From Pseudorhodobacter sp. (lineage in GTDB: Bacteria > Pseudomonadota > Alphaproteobacteria > Rhodobacterales > Rhodobacteraceae): a DNA stretch of 7,725 bases. Below, one piece after another: positions 1 to 6,546 of this stretch. How positions within the stretch are numbered: the stretch's first letter is position 1; every line of letters starts with the position of its first letter. The translations under genes and the position numbers were made by a program. The notes beneath the pieces were generated by a model, which saw nothing but the letters and a program-made list of their open reading frames with translations, made no database searches and was not told where the DNA came from. The stretch is from assembly GCA_024641255.1 (NCBI GenBank), contig JAHEDL010000129.1, positions 1 to 7,725 on the forward strand. Direction: 5' to 3'.

Positions 1-2256
1 TGCCCCGTCGCGCACAAGGGCTTCGTTGTGGAACAACAGCGGCTCTGGGTTGGTCAGGCGAAACTGCACCAGCTTGCGGTCAAGACCGGCCTCGGCTTTG
101 CGCAGCACCGCATCGCGGCCGATATAGTCGGGCTTTTTCCGCGACACCGCAAAGCCAAGTCCTGCCTCCAGCACATGGTCTTCGTCGGTGATGTCATGGC
201 CAAAGTGGCGATAAGCCTTTTCGATCCGGCAGCTGTCCAGCGTGTGCAAACCGCACAGCTTCAACCCAAGGTCCGCGCCCGCTTCTTCCAACGCTTCGAA
301 CACATGCGCGGTTTGATCGGACGAGACATAAAGCTCCCACCCCAGTTCGCCCACATAGGTCACACGGTGCGCCCGCGCGGCCCCCATGCCGATTTCGATA
401 TTACGCATGGTTCCAAAGGGATGCGCGGCATTGCTAAAGTCGTTCGGGCTGACCTTTTGCATCAGGTCGCGCGCCTTTGGCCCCATCACGCAGAGCACAG
501 ACTCTGCCGCCGTCACATCGGTGATCACCGCAAAGGCGTCTTCGACATGGCGGCGCAGCCATGCCAGATCACGCTGCAGGGTCGCACCGGGCACCACAGC
601 CAGATAGGCAGTTTCCGACAGCCGCGTTACCGTCAGATCGCTTTCAATGCAGCCCTTGCGGTTCAGCATCTGGGTGTAAACGATCCGGCCCACCGGCACG
701 TCAACTTCAGCGGCGCAAACCTTGTTCAGAAAGGCGCAGGCGTCACGCCCCTCGATACGGATCTTGCCGAACGAGGTCATATCAAAGAAACCAACGCCGG
801 TGCGCACTGCCATATGTTCGGCCTTCTGGTTTTCAAACCAGTTCTGCCGCTTCCACGAATAGTGATACTCGCGCTCTTGTCCGGGGTTTGCGAACCAATT
901 GGCGCGCTCCCACCCTGCCACTTCGCCAAACACCGCGCCGCGCGCTTTCAAATGTTCGTGCAGCGGGGTCCGGCGCACGCCACGGCTGGTTTCAACTTGG
1001 CGATAGGGGAAATGGTCGGCGTAAAGCAAACCCAGGGTTTCGGTCACACGTTCTTTCAGATATTTGCGGTTCTTCTGGAACGGCTGGGCGCGGCGGATAT
1101 CGACCTCCCACAGATCGAACGGGGCTTCGCCTTCGACGATCCAATGCGCAAGCGCCATGCCTGCGCCACCCGAACCTGCGATCCCGACCGAGTTATATCC
1201 CGCCGCCACCCAATAGCCGCCCAGTTCGGGCGCTTCGCCAAGGTAATAGCGGTCGTCGGGGGTAAAGCTTTCTGGCCCGTTGAAGAAGGTGTGAATGCCT
1301 GCGGTCTGAAACAGCGGCATCCGGTTCATGGCATCTTCAAGGATGGGTTGGAAGTGATCCCAATCTTCGGGCAGCGTGTCGAACATGAAGTCGTCGCGGA
1401 TGCCGTTCATGCCCCAAGGCTTGGCCTTGGGTTCGAAGGCGCCGATCATCATCTTGCCCGCGTCGGATTTGTAATAGGCACATTCGTCCGGCACCCGCAG
1501 CACCGGCAGGTGGCCAAGCCCCTGAATTGGTTCGGTCACAAGATAGAAATGTTCGCAGGCGTGCAGCGGCAGGGTTACGCCCGAGGCTTCGGCCAGATCA
1601 CGGCCCCACATGCCGCCGCAGTTAACCACCACATCGGTGGCGATATGGCCCGGTTCACCATCGGCATCAATGTAATCAACGCCGGTGACACGACCGTTCG
1701 CTTTGGTTACGCCAACAACTTTGGTGTGTTCAACGATTTGCGCGCCGCGCATCCGGGCGCCCTTGGCCAAAGCCATCGCGATATTGGCGGGGTCACACTG
1801 ACCATCCAGCGGCAGATGCACCGCGCCAACCACATCCGACACGTTCAGATGCGGATACATCGCCTTGACTTCTGATGGCGAAATTTCGGTCACGTCCACG
1901 TCGAAAATCCGCGCAACCGTAGCTTGGCGCAGCAGTTCTTCGCGCCGCGCTTCGGTCAGTGCCACCGAAATCGACCCAACCTGACGCATCCCGGTTTCAA
2001 TGCCGGTTTCTGCCGCCAGTTTGACGTAAAGATCGGCGGAATACTTCGCCAGACGGGTCATATTGGCCGACCCGCGCAACTGCCCGATCAGCCCTGCCGC
2101 ATGCCACGTGGTGCCAGAGGTAAGCTGCTTGCGTTCCAGCAGAACAATATCGGTCCAACCCATTTTGGCCAGATGATAGGCAACCGAACAACCCGACACC
2201 CCGCCTCCAATAATGACGGCGCGAGCTTTGGACAGTATTTTCGGGGATTTGGACAT
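1..2256 (-). CDS. FAD-dependent oxidoreductase with GcvT domain, sarcosine dehydrogenase-like (C-terminus cut by window edge)
   Basis: Probable oxidative demethylase of an N-methylated glycine, passing the one-carbon unit to tetrahydrofolate; cytoplasmic, no signal peptide. The 752 visible residues stay open to base 1; family members are about 810-850 residues, so roughly 60 or more are missing. An N-terminal Rossmann fold (VIIGGGVSG near residue 14) is followed by TSGTTWHAAG, whose His52 matches the histidine carrying covalent FAD in mitochondrial homologues. The DAO domain ends near residue 400. The folate-binding GcvT part starts near 480, with LNRKGCIESDLTV (Asp540 at the folate position) and GELGWE at 636-641. 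GPESFTPD, LGEAPEL and VVNCGG resemble mammalian sarcosine dehydrogenase as I recall it, so sarcosine is the favoured substrate, but this is inference. ATG codons lie at 2262 and 2256; the second suits the upstream AAAGG better. The gene is divergent from the XRE-cupin regulator. Confidence 0.9.
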   Translation of the reverse strand, partial: MSKSPKILSKARAVIIGGGVSGCSVAYHLAKMGWTDIVLLERKQLTSGTTWHAAGLIGQLRGSANMTRLAKYSADLYVKLAAETGIETGMRQVGSISVALTEARREELLRQATVARIFDVDVTEISPSEVKAMYPHLNVSDVVGAVHLPLDGQCDPANIAMALAKGARMRGAQIVEHTKVVGVTKANGRVTGVDYIDADGEPGHIATDVVVNCGGMWGRDLAEASGVTLPLHACEHFYLVTEPIQGLGHLPVLRVPDECAYYKSDAGKMMIGAFEPKAKPWGMNGIRDDFMFDTLPEDWDHFQPILEDAMNRMPLFQTAGIHTFFNGPESFTPDDRYYLGEAPELGGYWVAAGYNSVGIAGSGGAGMALAHWIVEGEAPFDLWEVDIRRAQPFQKNRKYLKERVTETLGLLYADHFPYRQVETSRGVRRTPLHEHLKARGAVFGEVAGWERANWFANPGQEREYHYSWKRQNWFENQKAEHMAVRTGVGFFDMTSFGKIRIEGRDACAFLNKVCAAEVDVPVGRIVYTQMLNRKGCIESDLTVTRLSETAYLAVVPGATLQRDLAWLRRHVEDAFAVITDVTAAESVLCVMGPKARDLMQKVSPNDFSNAAHPFGTMRNIEIGMGAARAHRVTYVGELGWELYVSSDQTAHVFEALEEAGADLGLKLCGLHTLDSCRIEKAYRHFGHDITDEDHVLEAGLGFAVSRKKPDYIGRDAVLRKAEAGLDRKLVQFRLTNPEPLLFHNEALVRDGA

Positions 2257-2265
2257 GATCATGCA

Positions 2266-2270
2266 CCTTT
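2266..2270 (-). promoter_or_regulatory. Ribosome binding site deciding the start of the sarcosine dehydrogenase-like gene
   Basis: Read on the minus strand, AAAGG lies 3 bases before the ATG at 2262 and 9 bases before the ATG at 2256. The longer gap is nearer the usual optimum for a site made only of the AAGG core, so I start the protein at MSKSPK (2256). The alternative adds only Met-Ile. Confidence 0.5.
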
Positions 2271-2303
2271 CGTGCGCGTGTGAAGGCATGATGCGTTGTG
2301 CAG

Positions 2304-2338
2304 ATTTCGAAATGAAATTTCAAATGAAATTTTCATTT
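2304..2338. promoter_or_regulatory. Cluster of TGAAA/TTTCA half-sites, candidate operator of the XRE-cupin regulator
   Basis: This AT-rich stretch sits in the divergent spacer between the left dehydrogenase and the XRE-cupin gene. It holds a perfect 10-bp palindrome ATTTCGAAAT (2304-2313), a second perfect one TGAAATTTCA (2313-2322), and an inverted repeat AAATGAAA-T-TTTCATTT (2322-2338). The 11-mer AAATGAAATTT occurs twice with a period of 12 (2310 and 2322). Half-sites therefore alternate TGAAA (2313), TTTCA (2318), TGAAA (2325), TTTCA (2331). A weak minus-strand promoter, TTGAGC (2351-2356) with a 16-base spacer and GAAAAT (2329-2334), would overlap it, which would fit repression. That the neighbouring regulator binds here is inference from position and symmetry. 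Confidence 0.55.
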
Positions 2339-2441
2339 TCGAGAAATTAAGCTCAAAATCATTCACTTTGGAGTTTTTAGTTCCGCATTTTTTCACATCA
2401 CACCTTGTCTTGAGGCGCATTTTCATACCAGCGTTAGCGCA

Positions 2442-2447
2442 AAGGAG
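2442..2447 (+). promoter_or_regulatory. Ribosome binding site of the XRE-cupin regulator
   Basis: AAGGAG precedes a double ATG. It is 3 bases from the ATG at 2451 and 6 bases from the ATG at 2454. The second spacing is the more usual, so the start is placed at 2454; the difference is one methionine. Confidence 0.7.
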
Positions 2448-2453
2448 AGCATG

Positions 2454-3005
2454 ATGACCGACACGCTGGGGCAAGACATTCGCGCATTGCGCAAAACCCG
2501 TGCCATGACGTTGCAAGATCTTGCGGAAGCGGTCGGCCGCTCGGTGGGCTGGCTGAGCCAGGTTGAACGCGGCCAGACCACGCCGACGATTTCCGACCTT
2601 GGCCGGATTGCCGATGTTTTCGGCGTGACCATCAGTTTCTTCTTCCGTTCGGCCAGCCGCAGCCCCGAAGAGCGCGGCACGATCCAGCGCGCCGATGATC
2701 GCACCGCCATCGGGTCTTTGGCGTCGGGGCTTAGCGAAGAATTGCTGTCGCCGCATCTGTCGGGCAGCTTCGAGATGATCCAGTCGACCTTTGCTGCCAA
2801 AGCCAGCGGTGCGGGCAAGCCGCGTGCCGACCGTGAAGATGGCGGAGTGGTTGTTCAAGGTAGCCTGACCCTGACCGTCGGCACATTGCAGACCACCCTG
2901 CAGGCCGGAGACAGCTTTCAATTCGCCGGAAAAGCCTATTCTTGGCGCAATGACGGCGATGTACCGGCCGTGGTGATCTGGGTGATCTCCCCGCCGGTGT
3001 ACTGA
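2454..3005 (+). CDS. XRE-family transcriptional regulator with C-terminal cupin domain
   Basis: A 183-residue DNA-binding regulator, a usual length for the XRE-cupin (PuuR/SutR-like) class. Residues about 5-62 form the helix-turn-helix: LGQDIRALRKTRAMTLQDLA, then SVGWLSQVERGQTTPTISDL, the typical recognition helix followed by the ERG.T.P conserved stretch. A linker leads to a small cupin beta-barrel at about 105-182, seen in GSLTLTVG and LQAGDSFQF. The usual cupin metal ligands are absent: the HxH region reads PRADRED (123-129) and the later histidine position reads YSW (162-164). The barrel therefore probably binds a small molecule without metal, or only dimerises. It is divergent from the sarcosine dehydrogenase-like gene, with a half-site cluster between, and convergent with the second dehydrogenase. 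Control of the left dehydrogenase in response to a methylated amine or amino acid is inferred from position only. Confidence 0.9.
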   Translation: MTDTLGQDIRALRKTRAMTLQDLAEAVGRSVGWLSQVERGQTTPTISDLGRIADVFGVTISFFFRSASRSPEERGTIQRADDRTAIGSLASGLSEELLSPHLSGSFEMIQSTFAAKASGAGKPRADREDGGVVVQGSLTLTVGTLQTTLQAGDSFQFAGKAYSWRNDGDVPAVVIWVISPPVY

Positions 3006-3080
3006 CGCCGCCTGCCTAACCTGCACTGCTTTTCCTTCCTTTTGGTTTAACGAAACTGGACTGTGCCGATGGTTACGCCG

Positions 3081-5522
3081 TCAGGCGCGAATACGGTCGT
3101 TCTTGGGATCCCAAAGCGGGGCGTCTTCTTGCACCACAGCGCGGTGGCTGGTGCCGAAGATTTCCACCTCGACAACCGTTCCCGGCACGTTCAAATCGGC
3201 GCGCAACATGCCAAGGCCGATGCAGGCCCCGACGCGGTGGCCGTAATAGCCCGAGGTCACTTCGCCCACGACTTTACCGTTGTGCCAAATTGTCGACATA
3301 TAAGGCGGATCGAAATCACCTGCGTCGATGACAAGGGTGCAGAAGCGCTTGCTGACACCTGCCTGCTTTTCCGCCGCCAGTGCGGCCTTGCCGCGGAACT
3401 CGGGCTTGGTCCAATCGACAAAACGGTCAAGCCCGCCCTGCAACACGGTGTAATCTGTCGACAGATCACCCTTCCACGCGCGATAGCCCTTTTCGACCCG
3501 CAGGCTGTTCAGCGCGAACATGCCAAAGGGTTTCAAGCCCAAAGGCGCGCCTGCCGCCATGACGGCATCCCAAACCCGCGCGGTGTCGCCGGTTTTGGAA
3601 TGGATTTCCCAGCCCAGTTCGCCCGCGAACGACACCCGCATCAGCCGCACCTCGGCCCCGGCGAGGGTGGCGGTTTGCAGCGTAAGCCAGCCCTTGGCCA
3701 GATCGGCATCGGACACCGCTGCCAAAATATCGCGGGATTTCGGGCCGGTCAAAATCTGCGTCGACCATTCGGTGGTCTGATCCACCAGTTGCAACCCGGC
3801 ATCCAGATGGTTCAGCAACCAGTCGCGGTCATGGATTTGCGCGGTTGCGGCGGTGATCAGCAACAGCTCATCTTCCGCCAAGCGCGCGACGGACATTTCG
3901 GTGACGATCCGGCCCTTGTCATCGGCAAAATAGGCAAGCCCCAGACGCCCGACGTTTGGCAGCTTGCCGGTGATTTGCCGCGAAAGCCATGCGGCAGCGC
4001 CTGCGCCACTGATCAAAAAGCGGGAAAAGCCGGGCAGATCAAGGATGCCTGCCGCGTCGCGCACCGCTTCGCATTCGGCTTTCACGGCACCAAACCAAGC
4101 GCCTTCGCGTTTCCAGGTTTGCGTTCCCGCTTCCGAGGTGTCGTCGCCGGGGCGGGCATACCACAGCGCGCGTTCCCAGCCATTATACGCCCCGAATTGC
4201 GCGCCAAGTGCCTTGGTGCGGTCATGCACGGCAGACAGCTTTTTGTCGCGACCTTCGGGCCAAGCATGGTGCGGGAAATGGATGCCGTATTCGTGGCCGT
4301 AAACTTCCATGCCCTTTTTGACGCAATAATCCTGATCTTCAAACCCGGTAAAGCGGCGCGGGTCGCAAGACCACATATCCCATTCCGTCGCACCTTGGGT
4401 GATCCATTCAGCAAGCACTTTGCCTGCACCACCGGCTTGGCAAATGCCAAAGGTGAAGACGCATGCTTCGAACGCATTTGGCACGCCGGGCATCGGGCCG
4501 ATCAACGGGTTGCCATCCGGGGTGTAGGGGATGGGACCATTGATCACCTTTGACAATCCAGCCTTTTCCAACAGCGGCACCCGCGCCATTGCGTCGGCAA
4601 TGTGCCATTCCAGCCGCTCCAGATCATCGGGGAACAGTTGGAAGCTGAAATCTTCGGGGAAAGGGTCGTCCTTGGTGACCCAATGGGCCTTGCAGTTTTG
4701 CTCGTACGGGCCAAGGTTGAAACCGTTTTTCTCTTGCCGCAGGTAATAGCTGCTGTCGACATCGCGCAGCAGCGGCAGCTTGTGGCCCACGTCTTTGGTC
4801 CAGTTTTCAAGTTCTGGAACGGTGTCGAACAGCATGTATTGATGGCTCATAACCATCATCGGCAGATCACGACCAAACCATTTGCCAACTTCGCGCGCAT
4901 AGTAGCCCGCAGCGTTGACGACAATTTCGCAGCGGATATCGCCCTTCGGGGTTGAAACCACCCACTCTTCGCCATCGCGGCGCACACCAGTGGCGGGGCA
5001 GAACCGTTCGATGCGCGCGCCCATCTGACGCGCACCCTTTGCCAAGGCCTGAGTCAGCTGCGCCGGATCAATGTCGCCATCATAGGGGTCATAAAGCGCG
5101 CCGACCAAGTCATGGGTTTCAAGGAAGGGGTAGACGGATTTGATTTCATCCGGGGTCAGGATCTTCAGATCCATGCCCTGATAGCGCCCCATTCCGACAA
5201 CCCGCTGAAATTCTTGCAAGCGTTCCTGCGTATGGGCCAAGCGCACCGAACCGGTGACGTGATAGTTCATCGGGTAATCCACCGCTTCGCCCAAACCACG
5301 ATAGAGTTCGGCCGAATAGCGCTGCATGTTCATGATCGACCAACTGGAGCTGAAGGTCGGCACGTTGCCCGCCGCATGCCATGTAGAGCCGGCGGTGAGT
5401 TCGTTCTTTTCTAGCAAGACACAATCGGTCCAGCCCGCCTTGCACAGATGATACAGGCTGGAAGCGCCAACGGCACCGCCGCCGATGATGACCACACGGG
5501 CTTTGGTAGGGAAGTCTGACAT
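3081..5522 (-). CDS. FAD-dependent oxidoreductase with GcvT domain, dimethylglycine dehydrogenase-like
   Basis: A complete 813-residue enzyme, full length for the family, predicted to oxidise an N-methyl group of dimethylglycine or a close relative and to transfer the carbon to tetrahydrofolate. It is cytoplasmic. The FAD fold starts at VVIIGGGAVGASS (10-22); ELTAGSTWHAAG (41-52) carries His49 at the place of the covalent flavin histidine. YYLRQE (259-264), GPYE (271-274) and NGPIPYTPD (328-336) lie in the substrate half of the DAO domain, and NGWERALWY (447-455) follows it. The GcvT part runs from about 485 to 805, with GELGWE at 634-639 and a C-terminal barrel (NGKVVGEVTSG). KGRIVTEMSV (536-545) has Glu542 where the left paralogue has Asp; as I recall, mammalian dimethylglycine dehydrogenase also has Glu there. 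Overall motifs favour that family. GGAG at 5529-5532 lies 6 bases before the ATG. The gene is divergent from lysR. Confidence 0.92.
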   Translation of the reverse strand: MSDFPTKARVVIIGGGAVGASSLYHLCKAGWTDCVLLEKNELTAGSTWHAAGNVPTFSSSWSIMNMQRYSAELYRGLGEAVDYPMNYHVTGSVRLAHTQERLQEFQRVVGMGRYQGMDLKILTPDEIKSVYPFLETHDLVGALYDPYDGDIDPAQLTQALAKGARQMGARIERFCPATGVRRDGEEWVVSTPKGDIRCEIVVNAAGYYAREVGKWFGRDLPMMVMSHQYMLFDTVPELENWTKDVGHKLPLLRDVDSSYYLRQEKNGFNLGPYEQNCKAHWVTKDDPFPEDFSFQLFPDDLERLEWHIADAMARVPLLEKAGLSKVINGPIPYTPDGNPLIGPMPGVPNAFEACVFTFGICQAGGAGKVLAEWITQGATEWDMWSCDPRRFTGFEDQDYCVKKGMEVYGHEYGIHFPHHAWPEGRDKKLSAVHDRTKALGAQFGAYNGWERALWYARPGDDTSEAGTQTWKREGAWFGAVKAECEAVRDAAGILDLPGFSRFLISGAGAAAWLSRQITGKLPNVGRLGLAYFADDKGRIVTEMSVARLAEDELLLITAATAQIHDRDWLLNHLDAGLQLVDQTTEWSTQILTGPKSRDILAAVSDADLAKGWLTLQTATLAGAEVRLMRVSFAGELGWEIHSKTGDTARVWDAVMAAGAPLGLKPFGMFALNSLRVEKGYRAWKGDLSTDYTVLQGGLDRFVDWTKPEFRGKAALAAEKQAGVSKRFCTLVIDAGDFDPPYMSTIWHNGKVVGEVTSGYYGHRVGACIGLGMLRADLNVPGTVVEVEIFGTSHRAVVQEDAPLWDPKNDRIRA

Positions 5523-5528
5523 GTCTGG

Positions 5529-5532
5529 CTCC
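5529..5532 (-). promoter_or_regulatory. Ribosome binding site of the dimethylglycine dehydrogenase-like gene
   Basis: On the minus strand GGAG is followed by six bases and then the ATG at 5522, a standard spacing that supports this start. Confidence 0.7.
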
Positions 5533-5547
5533 GGAATTTACCTGCCC

Positions 5548-5576
5548 TTTATCAAGCCGTGGCAAAAGGCTTTCAA
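5548..5576 (-). promoter_or_regulatory. Candidate sigma-70 promoter of the dimethylglycine dehydrogenase-like gene
   Basis: Read on the minus strand, TTGAAA (5576-5571) is separated by exactly 17 bases from GATAAA (5553-5548). This gives a good -35 and a fair -10 (four of six matches to TATAAT). Transcription would begin near 5541, leaving a leader of about 19 bases that contains the GGAG ribosome site. An 8-bp palindrome TCAATTGA (5573-5580) overlaps the -35 and could be a secondary contact for the LysR protein. Prediction only, but its distance from the LysR-type dyad is what that family normally shows. Confidence 0.5.
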
Positions 5577-5596
5577 TTGAGCATTTCCCTTGCTAT

Positions 5597-5615
5597 TGAT
5601 CGGCCTATTCGATCA
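5597..5615. promoter_or_regulatory. LysR-type binding site (T-N11-A dyad) in the divergent promoter region
   Basis: TGATCG, seven bases, CGATCA form a perfect 6-bp inverted repeat; within it T5600 and A5612 make the T-N11-A core usual for LysR-type recognition sites. The centre (5606) lies about 65 bases upstream of the start point predicted for the dehydrogenase, the classic position of a LysR recognition site. It is also 28-46 bases upstream of the lysR start codon, so it could serve autoregulation. Binding by the adjacent LysR protein is inferred. Confidence 0.65.
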
Positions 5616-5630
5616 GGCACAGCAAACGCC

Positions 5631-5634
5631 AAGG
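5631..5634 (+). promoter_or_regulatory. Ribosome binding site deciding the lysR start
   Basis: AAGG lies 8 bases before the ATG at 5643. An in-frame ATG at 5559 would add 28 residues unlike any LysR N-terminus and would place the T-N11-A dyad inside the coding region, so 5643 is preferred. Confidence 0.65.
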
Positions 5635-5642
5635 CGGTCTTT

Positions 5643-6509
5643 ATGCAAATTGAACTTCTTGATACGTTTCTGGACCTTGTGGAAACCCGCAGCTTCCATC
5701 GCACCGCCGAACGGCTTTCGGTTACTCAATCCACCGTTTCGGCACGGGTGCAAACGCTTGAAGCGGCGGTTGGTGCACGGCTTTTCACCCGATCCCGCGC
5801 GGGGACGGATCTGACCACCGAAGGGCTGCGGTTTGAAGCCCATGCGCGGTTGTTGCGACGTGACTGGAACGAAGCCCGCCGCGCGGTGGCCCCTTCGGGC
5901 GAGGCGGCTATGACCATGCGCCTTGGTATCCAGAATGATCTGGCGGATGGCTATATCGGTGATCTGATTGCAGATTTTCGCAAAATCTTTCCACAGATGG
6001 CGTTCTACATCGAACCAGATTATTCGGCGCAGATGTGTGCCGATGTGGTGGCGGGGGTGCATGATTTTGCGGTGCTGTTTTCGCCAAAGCCACACCCCGA
6101 CCTGCATTTTGTCACGCTGGGCGACCTGCCCTATCGGCTTATCAGTTCGGAAACCGAGGCTCGGTCCGAGATCAAACTGGAAACCTATATTTCGGGGCAT
6201 TTTTCGCCCGCCTTCGAAGCAGCACACCGCGCGGCGCTGCCGGAATTGATTGGGGCACCGCTGTCGGTTGGACAAAGTTCGACGATTTCATCGCTGTTGC
6301 AGGCGATGGGCGGCACCGGCTTTGTGATGGCAGAGAAGGCCGCCGAAATGGTCGCATCGGGGCGGTTCAAATATATCGCGGATGTCGAACCGATGGATCA
6401 GCCGGTGTTTGCCGCGATGCACCTGCGCCACCGGACATCGAAAGCCCATAGAAAATTGACCCGCGTGCTGGCGCGGCGGTTTGGCAGGATTGATGCGGGT
6501 CGCCCCTGA
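5643..6509 (+). CDS. LysR-family transcriptional regulator
   Basis: A 288-residue LysR-type regulator, close to the usual 290-300. The N-terminal winged helix-turn-helix is textbook: IELLDTFLDLVETRSFHRTA, then ERLSVTQSTVSARVQTLEAA, then LFTRSRAG and LTTEG (about residues 1-62). A linker helix rich in Arg and Glu follows to about 85. The effector-binding domain runs from about 90 (TMRLGIQNDLADGYIGDL) to about 275. The gene is divergent from the dimethylglycine dehydrogenase-like gene, with a T-N11-A dyad between them, so the simplest reading is an activator of that gene that also controls itself. The inducer could be dimethylglycine, sarcosine or betaine, but nothing in the sequence identifies it. 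The gene ends 16 bases before the convergent hutC stop codon, with a perfect palindrome at the junction. Confidence 0.92.
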   Translation: MQIELLDTFLDLVETRSFHRTAERLSVTQSTVSARVQTLEAAVGARLFTRSRAGTDLTTEGLRFEAHARLLRRDWNEARRAVAPSGEAAMTMRLGIQNDLADGYIGDLIADFRKIFPQMAFYIEPDYSAQMCADVVAGVHDFAVLFSPKPHPDLHFVTLGDLPYRLISSETEARSEIKLETYISGHFSPAFEAAHRAALPELIGAPLSVGQSSTISSLLQAMGGTGFVMAEKAAEMVASGRFKYIADVEPMDQPVFAAMHLRHRTSKAHRKLTRVLARRFGRIDAGRP

Positions 6510-6520
6510 AGCGGCTAAAG

Positions 6521-6546
6521 CGCGTTCAAACCATGGTTTGAACGCG
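6521..6546. terminator. 26-bp perfect palindrome at the lysR/hutC convergent junction, possible terminator
   Basis: Each half is CGCGTTCAAACCA and its complement, with CCATGG at the centre; all 26 bases match. It covers the last codons and stop of hutC (stop at 6526-6528) and most of the 16-base gap to lysR. As RNA it would fold into a stem of about 11 pairs with a CATG loop. For hutC transcripts the stem is followed by CTTTA, a short U-tract; for lysR transcripts it is followed by ATACCC, which has none. A terminator, mainly for hutC, is plausible; a protein-binding site or a dispersed palindromic unit is the alternative. Confidence 0.5.

Noticed and set aside
561..1265. 234-codon open frame on the plus strand
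   Set aside because: Low-complexity Arg/Ser/Pro-rich product, a second shadow of the left dehydrogenase with no domain or ribosome site.
28..1875. 615-codon open frame on the plus strand
   Set aside because: It is the antisense shadow of the left dehydrogenase, whose minus-strand frame has clear FAD and GcvT motifs from base 2256 to the window edge. The translated product shows no recognisable domain and is rich in His, Arg and Gly, as expected from antisense GC-rich codons.
2259..3026. 255-codon open frame on the minus strand
   Set aside because: It runs opposite the XRE-cupin gene and across its whole control region; its composition is that of an antisense frame and it has no recognisable domain.
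3006..3087. Possible terminator between the convergent XRE-cupin and right dehydrogenase genes
   Set aside because: Only weak stems are visible: CGCC-GTCA-GGCG at 3076-3087 and GTTT-AACG-AAAC further left, each 4 pairs and without a fitting U-tract.
3063..4553. 496-codon open frame on the plus strand
   Set aside because: Antisense shadow of the right dehydrogenase; no recognisable domain, no convincing ribosome site, and it fully overlaps a well-supported gene.
5559..5642. N-terminal extension of the LysR protein from an ATG at 5559
   Set aside because: The 28 extra residues do not resemble a LysR N-terminus, there is no good ribosome site, and the extension would cover the T-N11-A dyad. 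The ATG at 5643 gives the standard length and has AAGG upstream.
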